64,000 nt of DNA, from assembly GCA_007449985.2 (NCBI GenBank), contig VIIQ02000029.1, positions 62,001 through 126,000 of the forward strand, in the 5' to 3' direction. The notes under the pieces were generated by a model. It was given only the letters and a program-made list of their open reading frames with translations, searched no databases and was not told where the DNA came from. The translations under genes and the position numbers were made by a program. Below are positions 18,003 through 29,652 of this stretch, in pieces. The stretch comes from Desmodesmus armatus (taxonomy: Eukaryota > Chlorophyta > Chlorophyceae > Sphaeropleales > Scenedesmaceae). Position 1 is the stretch's first letter. Every line of letters begins with the position of its first letter.

Positions 18003-19943
18003 CTAATTTGCACCTGCCGGTGCTGTTGCTGCTGCTGCTGCTGCCTTGGTGATGCGCTTGCACACCTTGCTGTGCCCCATCTTCCACGCTGCACCCTGGC
18101 AGGCCTTGCTGCAGTACCTCGCAGCCTTGCAGCCGCTGCAGCTGCTGCCCAGCAGCATCTCCCCCACCTTGGCCATGGACGTGCAGCCCGGGTTGTTGCA
18201 GCACAGCTTCACCGGGAACTCAGCACACAAAGCCGCACCAAGGTCACGCAGCACAGCAGCACGCTGCACCCCCACAGCCCCCCGCAGCAGCTGCTGCAGA
18301 TGTCGCCCCCATTCCTTGCCGACGCTGCCCTCGCCCCTGCTCTCCATTCTTTCAGCCGCTGCAACAGCCTTCCTCCACTGTGCCAGCACTCCCTCAAACC
18401 CTTGGATTACTTCTTCCAGCTTCATTTTCAGCTCGTCCAGTGCCTTGGATGCTGCAACTGTTGGCCCCTGCAGGAAGTCAGCAAGCGAGGACGTAACTAC
18501 TAGTAAGCCTATGTACCACAACACTGCAGTAAGTTCTGAGCATCAAGGTAAACCTCAAAATCACATGCCACTCGTACACAGCATCAAGATGCATCCCAAA
18601 TCCAAGCATTCCATAGGAATCAGGGGGAGTTGCGCAAGGGGCCTCAGCCACCTGTGGACATGGGTGTGCTCAGAGGGATGTGCATGTTCCCAGTTCATCC
18701 CGTGTGGAGGGTACCGCTTAGCGGTGAAAGTATTCACTTGTAACAACCTCCCCCCATATTCAGCATGGTACGCTGACACACCCCTCACCTGTAAGAAGCA
18801 CGTCCCCTTAGGCTGCAGCAACCAGAGGTCACACAGCTGACTACTGACCATCAGCATCACCCTGAAAATGCTGCTTAGCACCTGCACACACACAGACCCA
18901 AGGTCGGATTCCTTGGATGGTGGGATGGTTGGTCATTGGCTGGATGCACTCCCTGTGTCTACACACCCGGCCGAACCACACACAAGACAAACATCGGCTT
19001 GACTCAAGCTCACTGTCTTACACGCACACATACAGGAGAAGGCAGCTACGTGCACAAGCAAACAATCAATCGGTTTTACACAAGTTGAGCACTGTCAAGA
19101 TCTGAGCTGAAAGGTGCACAGCACAGCACAGCACATGCCAAGGGCCTACAGCTATGCGTAAGGGCGTAGTGGGGGGGGGGGGTAATTCCTAAGGGTGCAG
19201 TAGGGGGAGTGACGGGGCAGTCGGAGGTGACAAGGGGGTAGTAGGGGGGTTGAAAAGGGGTAGTGAGGAAGGGTAGTAGTAGATGGGGGGTAGCCTATCT
19301 CACCTGCTGAGTAACACCAATGACTTGGTGGTTTTGCACAAGTGCTTCTGCAGCTGCTGAATCCTGCACAGCCAGCAGCAGCTGGCTGCCAGCAAAGAAC
19401 AGGCAGCGGCCGGACAGGTGGATCCACGGCAGCATGGTCTGCATCCGTACCCTCTGCTCCTCAGCACTGCTGCTGCTGCCGCTGCTGCTGCAGTCTGCTG
19501 AGTCACTATCCATCCCAACAGTGCGCTCAACAAGCTTTGACAGCGCGGCAACTGCCAAAGCAGACGGCGTGACATGGTGGAACAGGCCGGTGAACACGTC
19601 TGCGCCTTTGCAAATGCTAGCTGCGTACTTCAGCTGCGTCGTGATCAGCGCAAAGTGCAGCAGCATGGCGTCTCGGGTGCTGCTGTCTGACACTGCTGCT
19701 GTCACTATGTCATGGCCGATGCCACGCGCGGTGCTGCTGCTCCAGCTGCTGCTATTGTCATCGGTTGGTTCTGTCACCTCCCAGCATGCGTAGATGGTGA
19801 GGGAGGCAAACATGCGTATGTTGAGTGACGGCATCGCGGTGTGGCGTGCTGCACTGCGCAAGACTGCCTCACACACCGCTGCTGTTGAGAGGGGCCGCTG
19901 CTGGAATGCAGCCATGAGCACATCGTGGGAGGCTGTAAGTAGC

Positions 19944-19983
<40 letters not shown>

Positions 19984-22900
19984 GCGGCGCCGGCGGCAAA
20001 GTACATACACACATCACAATGGTGGCAGCAGTTAGCGGGTAGGTGAATGTGGGCTGTTGATGCACGCAACGTTGACCAAGCATGCAAGCCAGTGGTCCAA
20101 TGTTGCCACATGATGAGGCCTTTCCGCACACCCTGTAGACCCTTCCACACCTTCCCCTACCCTCCCTGCCAAGTAGCAACAGCCTCAACACCCTGTAGGG
20201 AGCCAATGCAGCCCATAGGGCATCAGTGTCAAAGAATGGGCTGGGGGAGATCTATGCTTTTACTGAACACAGACCAAACCACCACCAAAGGGTGTGTGGT
20301 GGTTGCGGGCCATATCTGGGCTGGGCCGGCCGTCAGGAAGATCAGCAGTCACAAGTGAGACTGCAACAGCTAGCCAGGCAACAGCCCAGCAACTGCAACC
20401 CTGCACTGCAGGTTACTCAAAGTAGACGTGGTGGTCCTCAGCTAAGAGCGCACTAAGGCGCATATTTCTTATTTTTATTTTTATTTACTTATTTAATTTT
20501 ATTTATTTATTTATTTATTAGACAGCTTACCTGGCGTGCATATCATCTTGACAGCCATGGAGCTGAAGAGGTTCAGAGCAGCATCCCGCAGCGGGATGCC
20601 GTCCCTCCCAGGCGGGCAACCGCCCGCGCCAGCTGGCAACTCCTCGTCACCTACACGCATGTGCATACACCATACAACATACACGCACAAATCGATGCTA
20701 GTGAGCATGCACTAGTACGCATGCACTCCCACGCATACGCCATGTGCCATGTACGTACGCGTATGTCATGTTTGTCACTGCACCACCATACCTCACCCAT
20801 GTGACTGTGATTGCTACACTGGACGGGTCAGGCCAGCCCGCCAAGTCAGCACCCTGCGCGAAGATTCAAGAGGCACACGTGGCACCCCTCAAATGTTGAA
20901 ACAGCGCCCCCAATGCTGCACCAGCACCCCCATTTGAACTAAATTCACGGGATGCAGGGAGGGAGCTTCCCTCAAAGAGAACCAATGCGACATTGTGACC
21001 TTGTGAGAGCAAGAGGAAGAGTAAGAGAGAGTGGAAGTCCAATTTCCTCAGCACACCTTCTGTGCCGCTGTGCTTGTAGGCATGCAACACGATAGGGCCC
21101 AGCAGCTGCAGAGAGGCCATTACAGCAGTGCTGTAACCGGCCGCAGACTTCTGAATGGAAGCCTCAGTCACGGGCGGGGCGAGGGTTGCCTGCAACAGAT
21201 AGGACATGCGGATGTTGCGTGTTGATGGCAACACGGGAGGCAGCAGCTGCACCACTTGTGCCCCAGATCTGCATAGGGACAGCTATCAGAAGCTGGCAGT
21301 AAGAGTCCAGGGGGACGGTGCAAGAAAGTTGAGGGTACGCTAGCGGGACACGACATAAAGTACTAGCAAAAGACTCCCGGGCAGGTCAAACTGTTTCAAA
21401 GACATGCACGAGAGAGAAAGGATGCAGATTGAGGGCGGCAATTGACACAAGACTTTCCACACATGTCTCTCAAACCAACACCGACGTACCTCACAGTACA
21501 CCTCTTGCAGTGCCTTCAAAAACACCAGTGTGCAGTACAGCAAGGGCAGCGATGCATGATCCTTGTGCGCACCAGGTGCCAGTGCAAGAGCCTCTACCAC
21601 CATACAGTGCAGAGGGGCACACAGCTCCACTGCTATGTTGGGCAAGCTAGTCACAGTACTCACACCTTCTGAACCCTGCTGCTGGCCCGGGTCATAAAAC
21701 CCCAGTGCAAGGTTTGCAAGTGTGCCCACTGCTGGCACAATGCAGTCACTCGGGAGCCGCCTTCGATCTGCAGCAGTTGACCTGAAATCAAGCTGTCTTC
21801 TGGCACCAGCAGCAGCTCTAGCACAGCGGTGTGGTGTGCAGGAACTGCTAGGTACTGCTGCTGCCGCTCGGAGCTGCTGCCGCCGCCCCAGCTGTTGCTG
21901 CCGCCACTGCTGCCGCTGCCGCCGCGGCTGCTGCTGCTAGCAGGAGCCTCAGCAGCAGCAGCTGCTTCCCCCAGCTGCTTCGACCCTGTCACTACTGCCA
22001 GTGCTGCCTTAGCCTTGATGGGAGACAGCCCCTGCTGCTGCTTGTGTAGCAGGTGGCATTGGTATGCCACATGCAGCAGCAGCAGGTGCTGCACCGCCGC
22101 TGATGCCATAAACTCCCTGGCGAATTTGGCATCCGCTGTGCTGAAGGGGTTGGCTAGGGGGAGCTCATCTTGGGCTGCACACATCAGTATGCTGGCGACG
22201 ACGACCACCACACGACTGACGTTTGACCGAGATATTGGTCTGCTGCTGCTGCTTGCTGCGGACGTGTTGGGCGAACACGCTTTGAGGAGGCAGATAGCCA
22301 GGTCGCAGGCTGGCAATACCGTCTCCTGCAGACTGATGCTGCCGCCGCCCCCGCCGCTGCTGCTGCCGCCCCCGCTGCTGCTGGTCCCCGTGCTGTTGCT
22401 GGTGCGCAGCAGTTGGCCTGGCCAATTTGCTGCCACACCCTTCCACAGGATCAGCAGGTGCAGCCCCGTAGCAAACTCCCTGTACGAGAGGGAGGGGTCC
22501 CTGGTATGTGCTGCCTCCGCTGCCTGGGCACAGCGACCTCTCTGTCCTCCCTCCCTGTCCTCCCTCCCTGTTTTCCCTCTCTGTACGAGAGGGATGAGTC
22601 CCCCTGCTGGTCCCGGCTTTTTTGCTTCTTGATGTTGGCCTGCTGTGTTGCTCCCGACCCTTGCTGCTGCGGCAGTCATTTGTTGTCCCAGGAGAGGGAT
22701 CAAACCTACAGGCATTGCAGTGCATGTTGGGGCAGGGCAGAAGGGAAGAAAACTGATGTTTCCACACACATATTCAGTGCCTTACACACGAACGGGTAAG
22801 GTTGCTGAATGCCAGTGCTGTGTTGAAAGGGGTCAGGGTATGGAGAGCAGAGGAGATTGTGGTTGTTGCTTACATGTCCTCTGTCACTGCAGTATAGGAA

Positions 22901-24226
22901 GGTGGGCCAGCACGATAGTAGTAAGCGGGTGTTCAGAGCAAGCAGAGGAGGGCACGATGAACTCTCTCCAGTGCTCCAGTCTCGCTATGATGCCTCTGTG
23001 GGTGTGTGTGGGTGGGTGGGTGGGTGGGTGGGTGGGTGGGTGGATGGGTGGGTGGGTGGGTGGAGTGTGCAGGAGAGGTGCAGCAGAGCTGGAGGTGCAG
23101 CAAATCGCTCATAGTGTATGCCTGGGGGGCCGGGGTGCTGGAGAGGGGCAGAACGCTCAGCACACAGCAAGCGTTTGGTGGTGCAGGGATATGGATGGAC
23201 GGGGCAAGGGTATGTGAGCTGCAGCGGGGTGCAGTTGTACTGGCCCCGCCAGCAAGAAGTCACACATGTACACCCACAGCGCCCCTCACCTGCCGTGTGC
23301 TGAGCGATCTGCTGCTTCACTGCAAGTGCTGCTGCCTCGTCTGCTGCACCCACCCACCCACCCACCCACCAACCCACCCCGGCACGGCCACGCACACCGC
23401 CCACTCACCTGCTGTGTGCTGAGCGATCTGCTGCTTCACTGCGAGCTTGTACGCCTTGCCTGCTCCACGCACCGACCCACCTAACCACCCGCCCAGGCAT
23501 GAACCATGCACATACTACACCCACAGGGCCCCTCACCTGCCGTGTGCTGATCGATCTGCTGCTTCACTGCGAGCTCTTTCGTCCCTCTCCTGCACACTCC
23601 ACCTACCCACCCAGGCATGCGCCATGCACATACACCCACAGTGCCCCTCACCTGCCATGTGCTGAGCGATCTGCTGCTTCACTGCCAGCTTCTCCGCCCC
23701 TCCTGCTGCCTGCCTGACCAAGTAGTCCATGCAGCTGCCCAGCAAACTCAGCAGCATGACAGCGCCATAGTCAGCATTGGGATGCTGTTCAAGGGCTTCC
23801 TTATCTGCCACCAGAAGCAGCAGTGGCTTGGCCACGCTGCACCAACGCTGTATCAAAGAGGCACGCTGCTGTTGGGGCAGCAGCGGCAAAGCCTGCTGGC
23901 ATCCAGCTGCTGGGAGTATTGCGTGCAGGAAGTTGCGCAGTTCTTTGATGTTTTCAAACTCTGCTGCTAACTTCGCTGGTGTTGGCTGGTGCAGCCGCTG
24001 CAGCAACGTCTGAGTCTTCTGCACAGCGAGAAACAGAGCCAGGGGTGATGGAGAGAGGATGGGCAGTCAGCAGCAGCATGCCTGTGGCTTGGTGAAATCA
24101 CAGGCAGCTGCTTGGCTGTGATCGAGGCAGTGAACCACCACAACACTCAAACAAAGGTTTCACCGAATGCCCTGGCTTGCATGTTTGCAAACACACCTGC
24201 CAGCTGCAGCTCCAATCTGCTGCCAT
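18003..24226 (-). CDS. MYND-finger family protein, copy C (8 exons; extra intron)
   Basis: Minus-strand exons: 24197-24226 (MAADWSCSWQ), 23652-24018, 21490-22705, 21057-21189, 20531-20650, 19304-19932, 18789-18881 and 18003-18467 (TAG). The last two correspond to the single exon 7 of the other copies. A 321-nt intron (GTGAGG...CTGCAG) splits it at LQ|GP and keeps phase 0. The MYND finger is complete (CNNPGC, CSGC, YCSKAC, GHSKVC). Exon 5 is 15 nt shorter than usual, in frame. Exon 3 is 1216 nt, which does not fit the phase; the frame changes near 21735, so the copy is broken or has an assembly indel. Three echoes of the exon-2 donor end lie in intron 2. The acceptor of exon 6 is preceded by a CTG run. 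Confidence 0.85.
18468..18788 (-). other. Copy-specific intron in exon 7 of copy C
   Basis: Copies A, B, D, E and F encode this region in one uninterrupted exon. Copy C needs a splice from ..CTTACAG|GTGAGG to ..TTCCTGCAG|GGGCC to restore TCFLQ-GPTVAASKALDEL, which aligns with TCVLQG.. of the others. Confidence 0.8.
19939..19985 (-). repeat. CTG run serving as polypyrimidine tract of exon 6, copy C
   Basis: Read on the minus strand, about 14 CTG units end in cgctacttacag|, the exon-6 acceptor. The homologous acceptors of copies A, B and D also follow CTG runs. Confidence 0.8.
20464..20522. repeat. AT-rich (TTTA)n tract in copy C intron 5
   Basis: A tract of TTTAT/TTTA units, unusual for this GC-richer region, directly beside the exon-5 donor of copy C. 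Confidence 0.85.
23005..23066. repeat. (GGGT)n tract
   Basis: About fifteen GGGT units with one A interruption in intron 2 of copy C. G-rich on the + strand, so it could form a quadruplex. Confidence 0.85.
23280..23600 (-). repeat. Three echoes of copy C exon-2 3' end with splice donors
   Basis: The end of exon 2 (LAVKQQIAQHMAG|GTGAGG, donor after 23652) is repeated downstream in intron 2 with donors after 23537, 23409 and 23290, spaced 115, 128 and 119 nt. Each copy reads about LAVKQQIAQHTAG before GTGAG. CCCACC-type minisatellite tracts separate the copies. Confidence 0.85.
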
Positions 24227-24561
24227 GATCAGGCCTGATAGGGGGCACTGGTGGTGACAAGAGCAAGGTTGCAACGGAGTGCGCAGGGGGTGGCTGCAAT
24301 GCTTGCAAAACTGTTGGTTTGTTGATGCGCCTGAAACAGTGCAAATACCGCTTGAGGACTGATTTTCAAACGCAGATTAGTAAATAACTGCATGATCTGG
24401 GCCTTGCCTTTCTCAACGCGGCACTGATGCGATGCTGTTGTCAGCGCATGGTTCAAGCTGTGACACGGTGTTTCAACATCACTACATCACATCACCACGC
24501 TTGACGTCGACCCTACAGCAGGATCCCTGAGCAGGTTGGCACTGCCAGGCTGGCACTTGCT
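24227..24561. promoter_or_regulatory. Short divergent intergenic region, candidate bidirectional promoter of copies C and D
   Basis: The start codons of copy C (-, 24226) and copy D (+, 24562) are only 335 nt apart in head-to-head orientation, so both promoters must lie here or overlap the genes. No TATA box or repeated operator could be assigned. Confidence 0.45.
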
Positions 24562-27143
24562 ATGGCAGGTTGGAGCTGGCAGGTGTGTTGTGCCACATCA
24601 ATCCTATAGAGATCATTGATTTATCGTAGGATGGTGTTTGGGTGTGCCAGGCTAGCAATTGTGCGTTGCTTGACCACCTGCAATGCCGTTACATGGGACT
24701 GCACAGAGTCCGAGGTTTTACTGCCGCTACTGCTTACTTCAACTTCCTGCTCTGACCCAACGCACGAGGCTTGCTTTCTGCTGTTACTGCTGCACTACAG
24801 GCAACCCAGGCGCTGCTGCAGCGGCTGCAGCAGCCAACATCAGCAACAGTAGCAGCAGAGTATGCCAACATAAGCAAGATGGAAGCGTTCCACACCGTGA
24901 TGTTTCCAGCACCTGGCAGCCTACTAACCACCCTCCCGTTGCCCGAGGAGCAGTATACCGCCTTGATATGGCAGTGGTGCAGCATGGCCAAGCCGCTGCT
25001 GTGTTTGCTGGCCGTACCTGCTTCAGCACAGTGCCCACATGCTGTATCGGGCGCTGGCAAGCTGTTGAGTGTGCTGGCTACCTGCTTGGAGGTCTGGATG
25101 GGAGCGGCAGCAGGCGAGGGCGCGCGGATGGCGCTGAAGCAGCAGATCGCGCAGCACACATCAGGTACCGCATCTGTTGGGAAGGGTGGGCGCATGCGTG
25201 CAGACGTGTCCTGGTGGGGGGGGGGGTAAGGGGATTGGCAGGGACAGTTGAGTGCAAACACGCATGTTTTTGGCTGCAAGCTGCCTTGGCACGCTGGTGT
25301 GCGAAGAAATCCGTACCTGTGAACCTCCAACTGCAAGCGCCCCATGAGCTGGGGCCCATGAACTTGGGCCCAGCTCATGACTACTGCGCGTGCCAACTAA
25401 TTCCCCAAGCATGTTGAGGCAAGTGCTGAAGCTTGCAGTTTTCTGGCTCACTGTTCCTGCTACCACCAACAGGCCTTCTTCCCCTCCTGGGCAAGCTCAT
25501 GCCCGCCGCAGCAGCAATAATCAGCAGCAACACAGCCCAGCGGCAGCGCAAAGCAAGCGAGCCAGAGTCAGCGCAGGCCGCAGCAGAGGCAGCACACGCA
25601 AGGGACTACTTCCCCAACCATCCCGACATTGCTACGGGGCTGCACCTTTTGATCCTGTGGAATGCACTGGCAGGGAACTGGCCGGGCACGCTGCTGCGCA
25701 CCAGCACCAGCAGCAGCGCTGACAGATCCAACAGCAGCAGCCGCAGTAGTAGTGGCGGTGACAGCAGCACCAGTATGCAGCAGACAATACTGCCAGCGTG
25801 TGAGCTAGCAGTCAGCATCCTCAAGACATGGCCACCCAACATCCCTACCACCTGGCGCAGCAGCAGCAGCAGCAGTGAGTCACTTGGTGTCCCCAACGGT
25901 GCAATCCCTCGACGCAACGTCAGCAACATGATGTTCGTCATGGCGCGCATGCTTATCGCGACCATTCGCGATGAGGTCATCAGGCATGAACAGCGCCTTA
26001 GTGCAGCCGACGATGCATTCGTCTGCCAACTATCAGCGTCAGCAGCGGTGCAGCACCTGCTGCTGCTCGAGCTGGCAATCAGCTGTCGGCGGCAGCACAA
26101 GCAGCAGCAGGGGTTGTCTCACTTCAAAGCCAAGGAAGCAGTAGCTGCAGTCACGGGTTCCAGGCACCGGGCGGCGGCTGCCGCTGCTGCCGAGGCTGCC
26201 ACCGGCAGCAGCAGCAGCAGCAGCAGCAGCGCGGCGGCACGTCTCCAACACAGCGGCAGTACCTGACACTTCCTGCACATCACACCGCAGTGCTGGAGCT
26301 GCTGCTGGTGCCAGAAGACAGCGCGATCTTCCCACTACCCGCTAAGTTGAGCTGTGACGATGAATTGGAGTTGGTATTGACCACATACACGGAGCTGGTA
26401 CTGGGGGTGTCCCAGTTCATGCCAGGGTGGCGGGAGTGTGGCCTGCCCAACGTTCCTCTGGAGCTGTGTGCCCCGCTGTACTGCATGCTGGCAGAAGCTG
26501 CTGCGCTGGCACCTGCCTCGGTGTATTACCTGCGCGCCGTGCTGGTGTTCATGCAGGGGCTGCAGGATGTGTAATTCAATGTGAGTCAATGTAACCGTCA
26601 ACGTAACAGTCAATTAGTAACACATTCTTAATCAGTTGGTCATGGTGTGTTGCTTGCCTTGCTAAGCGTAGCACACTTGTCAATTAGCTGAGCATGTTGT
26701 GTGTGATGGTGCGTGATTACGTAGCATTGGCTGTAGTGTCACTACGTGCAACATGTTGACACCGCCAGTGGAAGCGATCCCAGTATGATGGTACATGGGC
26801 TGTTCAGGTCTTCTATTATTCGTGTCCCTTACCGCCACTCACTTACCCCACCCCTCTTCCGCCGCCACAATTCTGCCTATGTTTTTGCCCAGGCCAAGGT
26901 GGACCCCGGGGCCGAATCAGAAGTGGTCGACACTGTTGTTGCTGGTTACAGCGGTGCCCTGACTGCCTCCCTGCAGCTGCTGGGCCCTGCTGTGCTCCAC
27001 GCATACAAGCAGCATGATGGAAGTAGCAGGCAGGGAGACCCGGTGCAGTTACCTTCTTTCAGCTTTGGTTGTCCTATGGACGAGGACGGCAGGCCGTTGG
27101 GGGGGGGGCTACCAATCCAAGATGCTTCCTTGAACCTTTTTGG

Positions 27144-29055
27144 GGAAGAAAATGTTACACGCAGACACATTCGCCACACATCAATGGCATTGCCTGCCAG
27201 GGTTGAACCGGTTGAAACACTAAGGTGGGGAAAAACCCCGATCCCCGTCAGTGGTTTGCACCACCTACACCAGATAGTAGCCTGATTCAAAGCAAGACAG
27301 CAAAGGAGACTTCATTGACATCCTGAGGCAACACGACAACCTTGTACAGAAGTGGGAAGCAAACAGCTAGGATCCAGCATGCAGCAGCACCAAGAAATAC
27401 CCCTTGTCAGGTCAGATGCCCAAAGTCAGCCCAAGAAGGCGCGCCCGGCGCACTTTCATCTTGTACAGAGTGTATGCCAACGCAGACTGCTCTCCATGTT
27501 GAAACACTGATCGCACACATTCAGGGTCGTCCAGTACCACAGCATCAGACAGGGGGAAGGCCGGGCAAGCGGCGCGCAAATCATCGTAAACAGGGCACTC
27601 CAACAGGAAGTGCTTCAAGTCTTCCACATTACGACTAGTTCTTGTCCTTGCCAGTACAGCTTGGCGGTGGGCCAGGGTAGCATCCTCTCCACAACACACT
27701 CGACACAGGCGGTCAGCACGGGGCACAGAGACCCTTCGCTTACGTCCCTGTTCTATTTCAAGGTGGGCTGAACCAATACGCAACTGGGCAAGGTTACGCG
27801 CTACATCAAAGGGCAGGCACAACTTGATATGCGGAGGCGCATCGTCCCTTGAGAAGGGATTGAAGCCAGGATCTAGCGGGTAGACCCATGCATGATGTGT
27901 AAGCTTGTGAATGCCGATAGAAGGGGCGGAACGCGGGTCACCTTGGGTGAGACCTCGCCACCGGGCCCTGAATAGGGCAGCCAGCGCGGCCTGCACTGCA
28001 GACTCCTCCCACCTCTGTTGCATCACCCAGTCAAGCGACTGCTGCCGCCAGTCACCAGCAAGCAACTGCAACGAGCACATAGTTTGCAGGAAACAAGAGG
28101 ACCAACACTCCCGACAACCTGCAAGTGCAAGCGCTACATCCTCACGCCACACACACCCCGCCAGGGATCTCGGCTGATCGTCACGAGCATCAGACAACTT
28201 TGTCCACCATCGCGCAGCCAGCACCACCCAGTGATACATAATGGGTCGACGATGCATGTCCCTGTACACGACATCAGTGGCAATGCCTTTGATAGACCCA
28301 GTCGTGATGCGCAAGAACGATGTGTGTACCTTCTCGGCCTGGGTATCGTAAGGCGTGTTCTGCAGGCGCTTAGCAAATATCGCGGGTCCCCATATGTGAG
28401 ATGCATACGAAAGGACTGGCTCAACAAGTATATCGAACATTCTGCACTTGATGTCAAACTGAGTCAAACAGGAGCGGCGACAACGGGTCAGCATGGCATG
28501 CATTGCCTTGCTGCCAGACACCGCCAGAGCATCAGAGGCGCCCAGAAGCCCACGGGTCTCATGCACGCGCACACCCAAATAGACGTACTCACTTTGCCGC
28601 GCAATCTCGCGCCCTCGATACACAAGACGGAACCCTGCCGGCACCTTCATGCCCCGCTGGCGGAAACAAACGGCACAAGTCTTGTGCGGGGCAAGATTCA
28701 CCTCCATCCCAAACAGGTGGCAGAACACACTCAACACATCAACAAGCTCCTGCAATTCGCCCTGCTCAAAGCTCAGGAGACCAACGTCATCAGCATACAT
28801 GACATCTGGCACATGCAGCCCACTAAGCACCGGCCCTGCCCCTGGCAGCTTATGCCTGAACATGTAATGCAAGAGCTCTATGAACAAGCCAAACAAGAGA
28901 GGGCTAAGCTCGCTACCCTGCTTGGTGCCAGAGGCTGTGGTGAAAACCTCACCCAGCTCACCATTAACGGCCACCTGACAGCAAACACGGTCATACATGG
29001 AGATCAGCATGTCCATGAAGGGACCATGCACTCCCAATTCGCGACACCGCTCAAG
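27144..29055 (-). mobile_element. 5'-truncated non-LTR retrotransposon (LINE) in copy D
   Basis: The minus-strand frame 29055 to 27412 encodes the C-terminal half of a LINE polyprotein. RT motifs TKQGSELSPLLFGLF and YADDVG are followed by a thumb region and a zinc knuckle (CRVCCGEDATLAH..LLECP). The N-terminal part of the RT and any endonuclease are missing, typical of abortive target-primed reverse transcription. About 270 nt of 3' UTR follow (27144-27411). TTTGG occurs at both junctions (27139-27143 and 29056-29060) and may be a short target duplication. No RNase H or PHD segment was seen, so this is a different family from the element at 32670. Confidence 0.85.
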
Positions 29056-29499
29056 TTTGGTACCCTCACTGTCAAGCTGGGCTCCCCAGGTGAGGACAGC
29101 ACAGCTGGTGCTGCTGTAAGGGGCTGCTGCAGCAGCAGTGACTCACTGAGCAAACCCTACTACCCTACGGTAGGGTAAGAGCTCAGCTGGCATATATGTC
29201 CGGTGTTCTGATGGAGTACAACTGCTAATAAGGATAGGGGTGCACCTCACCCTCAGAGGTTTGCCTGTGTGGCCAGCCGGTGGGGTCCCCCCCCCCCTGT
29301 ACCTAACACAAAAAAGGGGGCAGCACATTGAGGAGGCAAAAGTGGCGTGCGGTGGGGCATGGAGGGCATGCATAGCGATCTTCTGGGTGTGTACCATCTA
29401 TCACGCCTACCCCCACGCCTGAAGTTCTACCATCGTGCATCTCCACCCCCAGCTCCGCCGCCGCTGCCATGTTGTGCCTGCTTCTGTTGCTGATGACGC

Positions 29500-29506
29500 T
29501 GCTGCC

Positions 29507-29581
<75 letters not shown>

Positions 29582-29652
29582 TCTGCTTCTGCTGCTTCTG
29601 CTGCTGGTGCTGCTGCTGCTGCTGCAACAACAATTGCTGCTGCTGCTTGCAG
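29500..29652 (+). repeat. Expanded CTG run before the exon-6 acceptor of copy D
   Basis: About 120 nt of CTG with CTT and CAA interruptions, ending in ctgctgcttgcag| at 29652. It occupies the position of the polypyrimidine tract. Confidence 0.85.

Noticed and set aside
23280..23720. Regularly spaced repeats resembling a CRISPR array
   Set aside because: Repeats encode the exon-2 end with splice donors, spacers are low-complexity CCCACC tracts, and the genome is eukaryotic.
28018..29178. 386-codon plus-strand frame
   Set aside because: Antisense shadow of the LINE RT frame on the minus strand, which has clear RT motifs; the plus frame has none.
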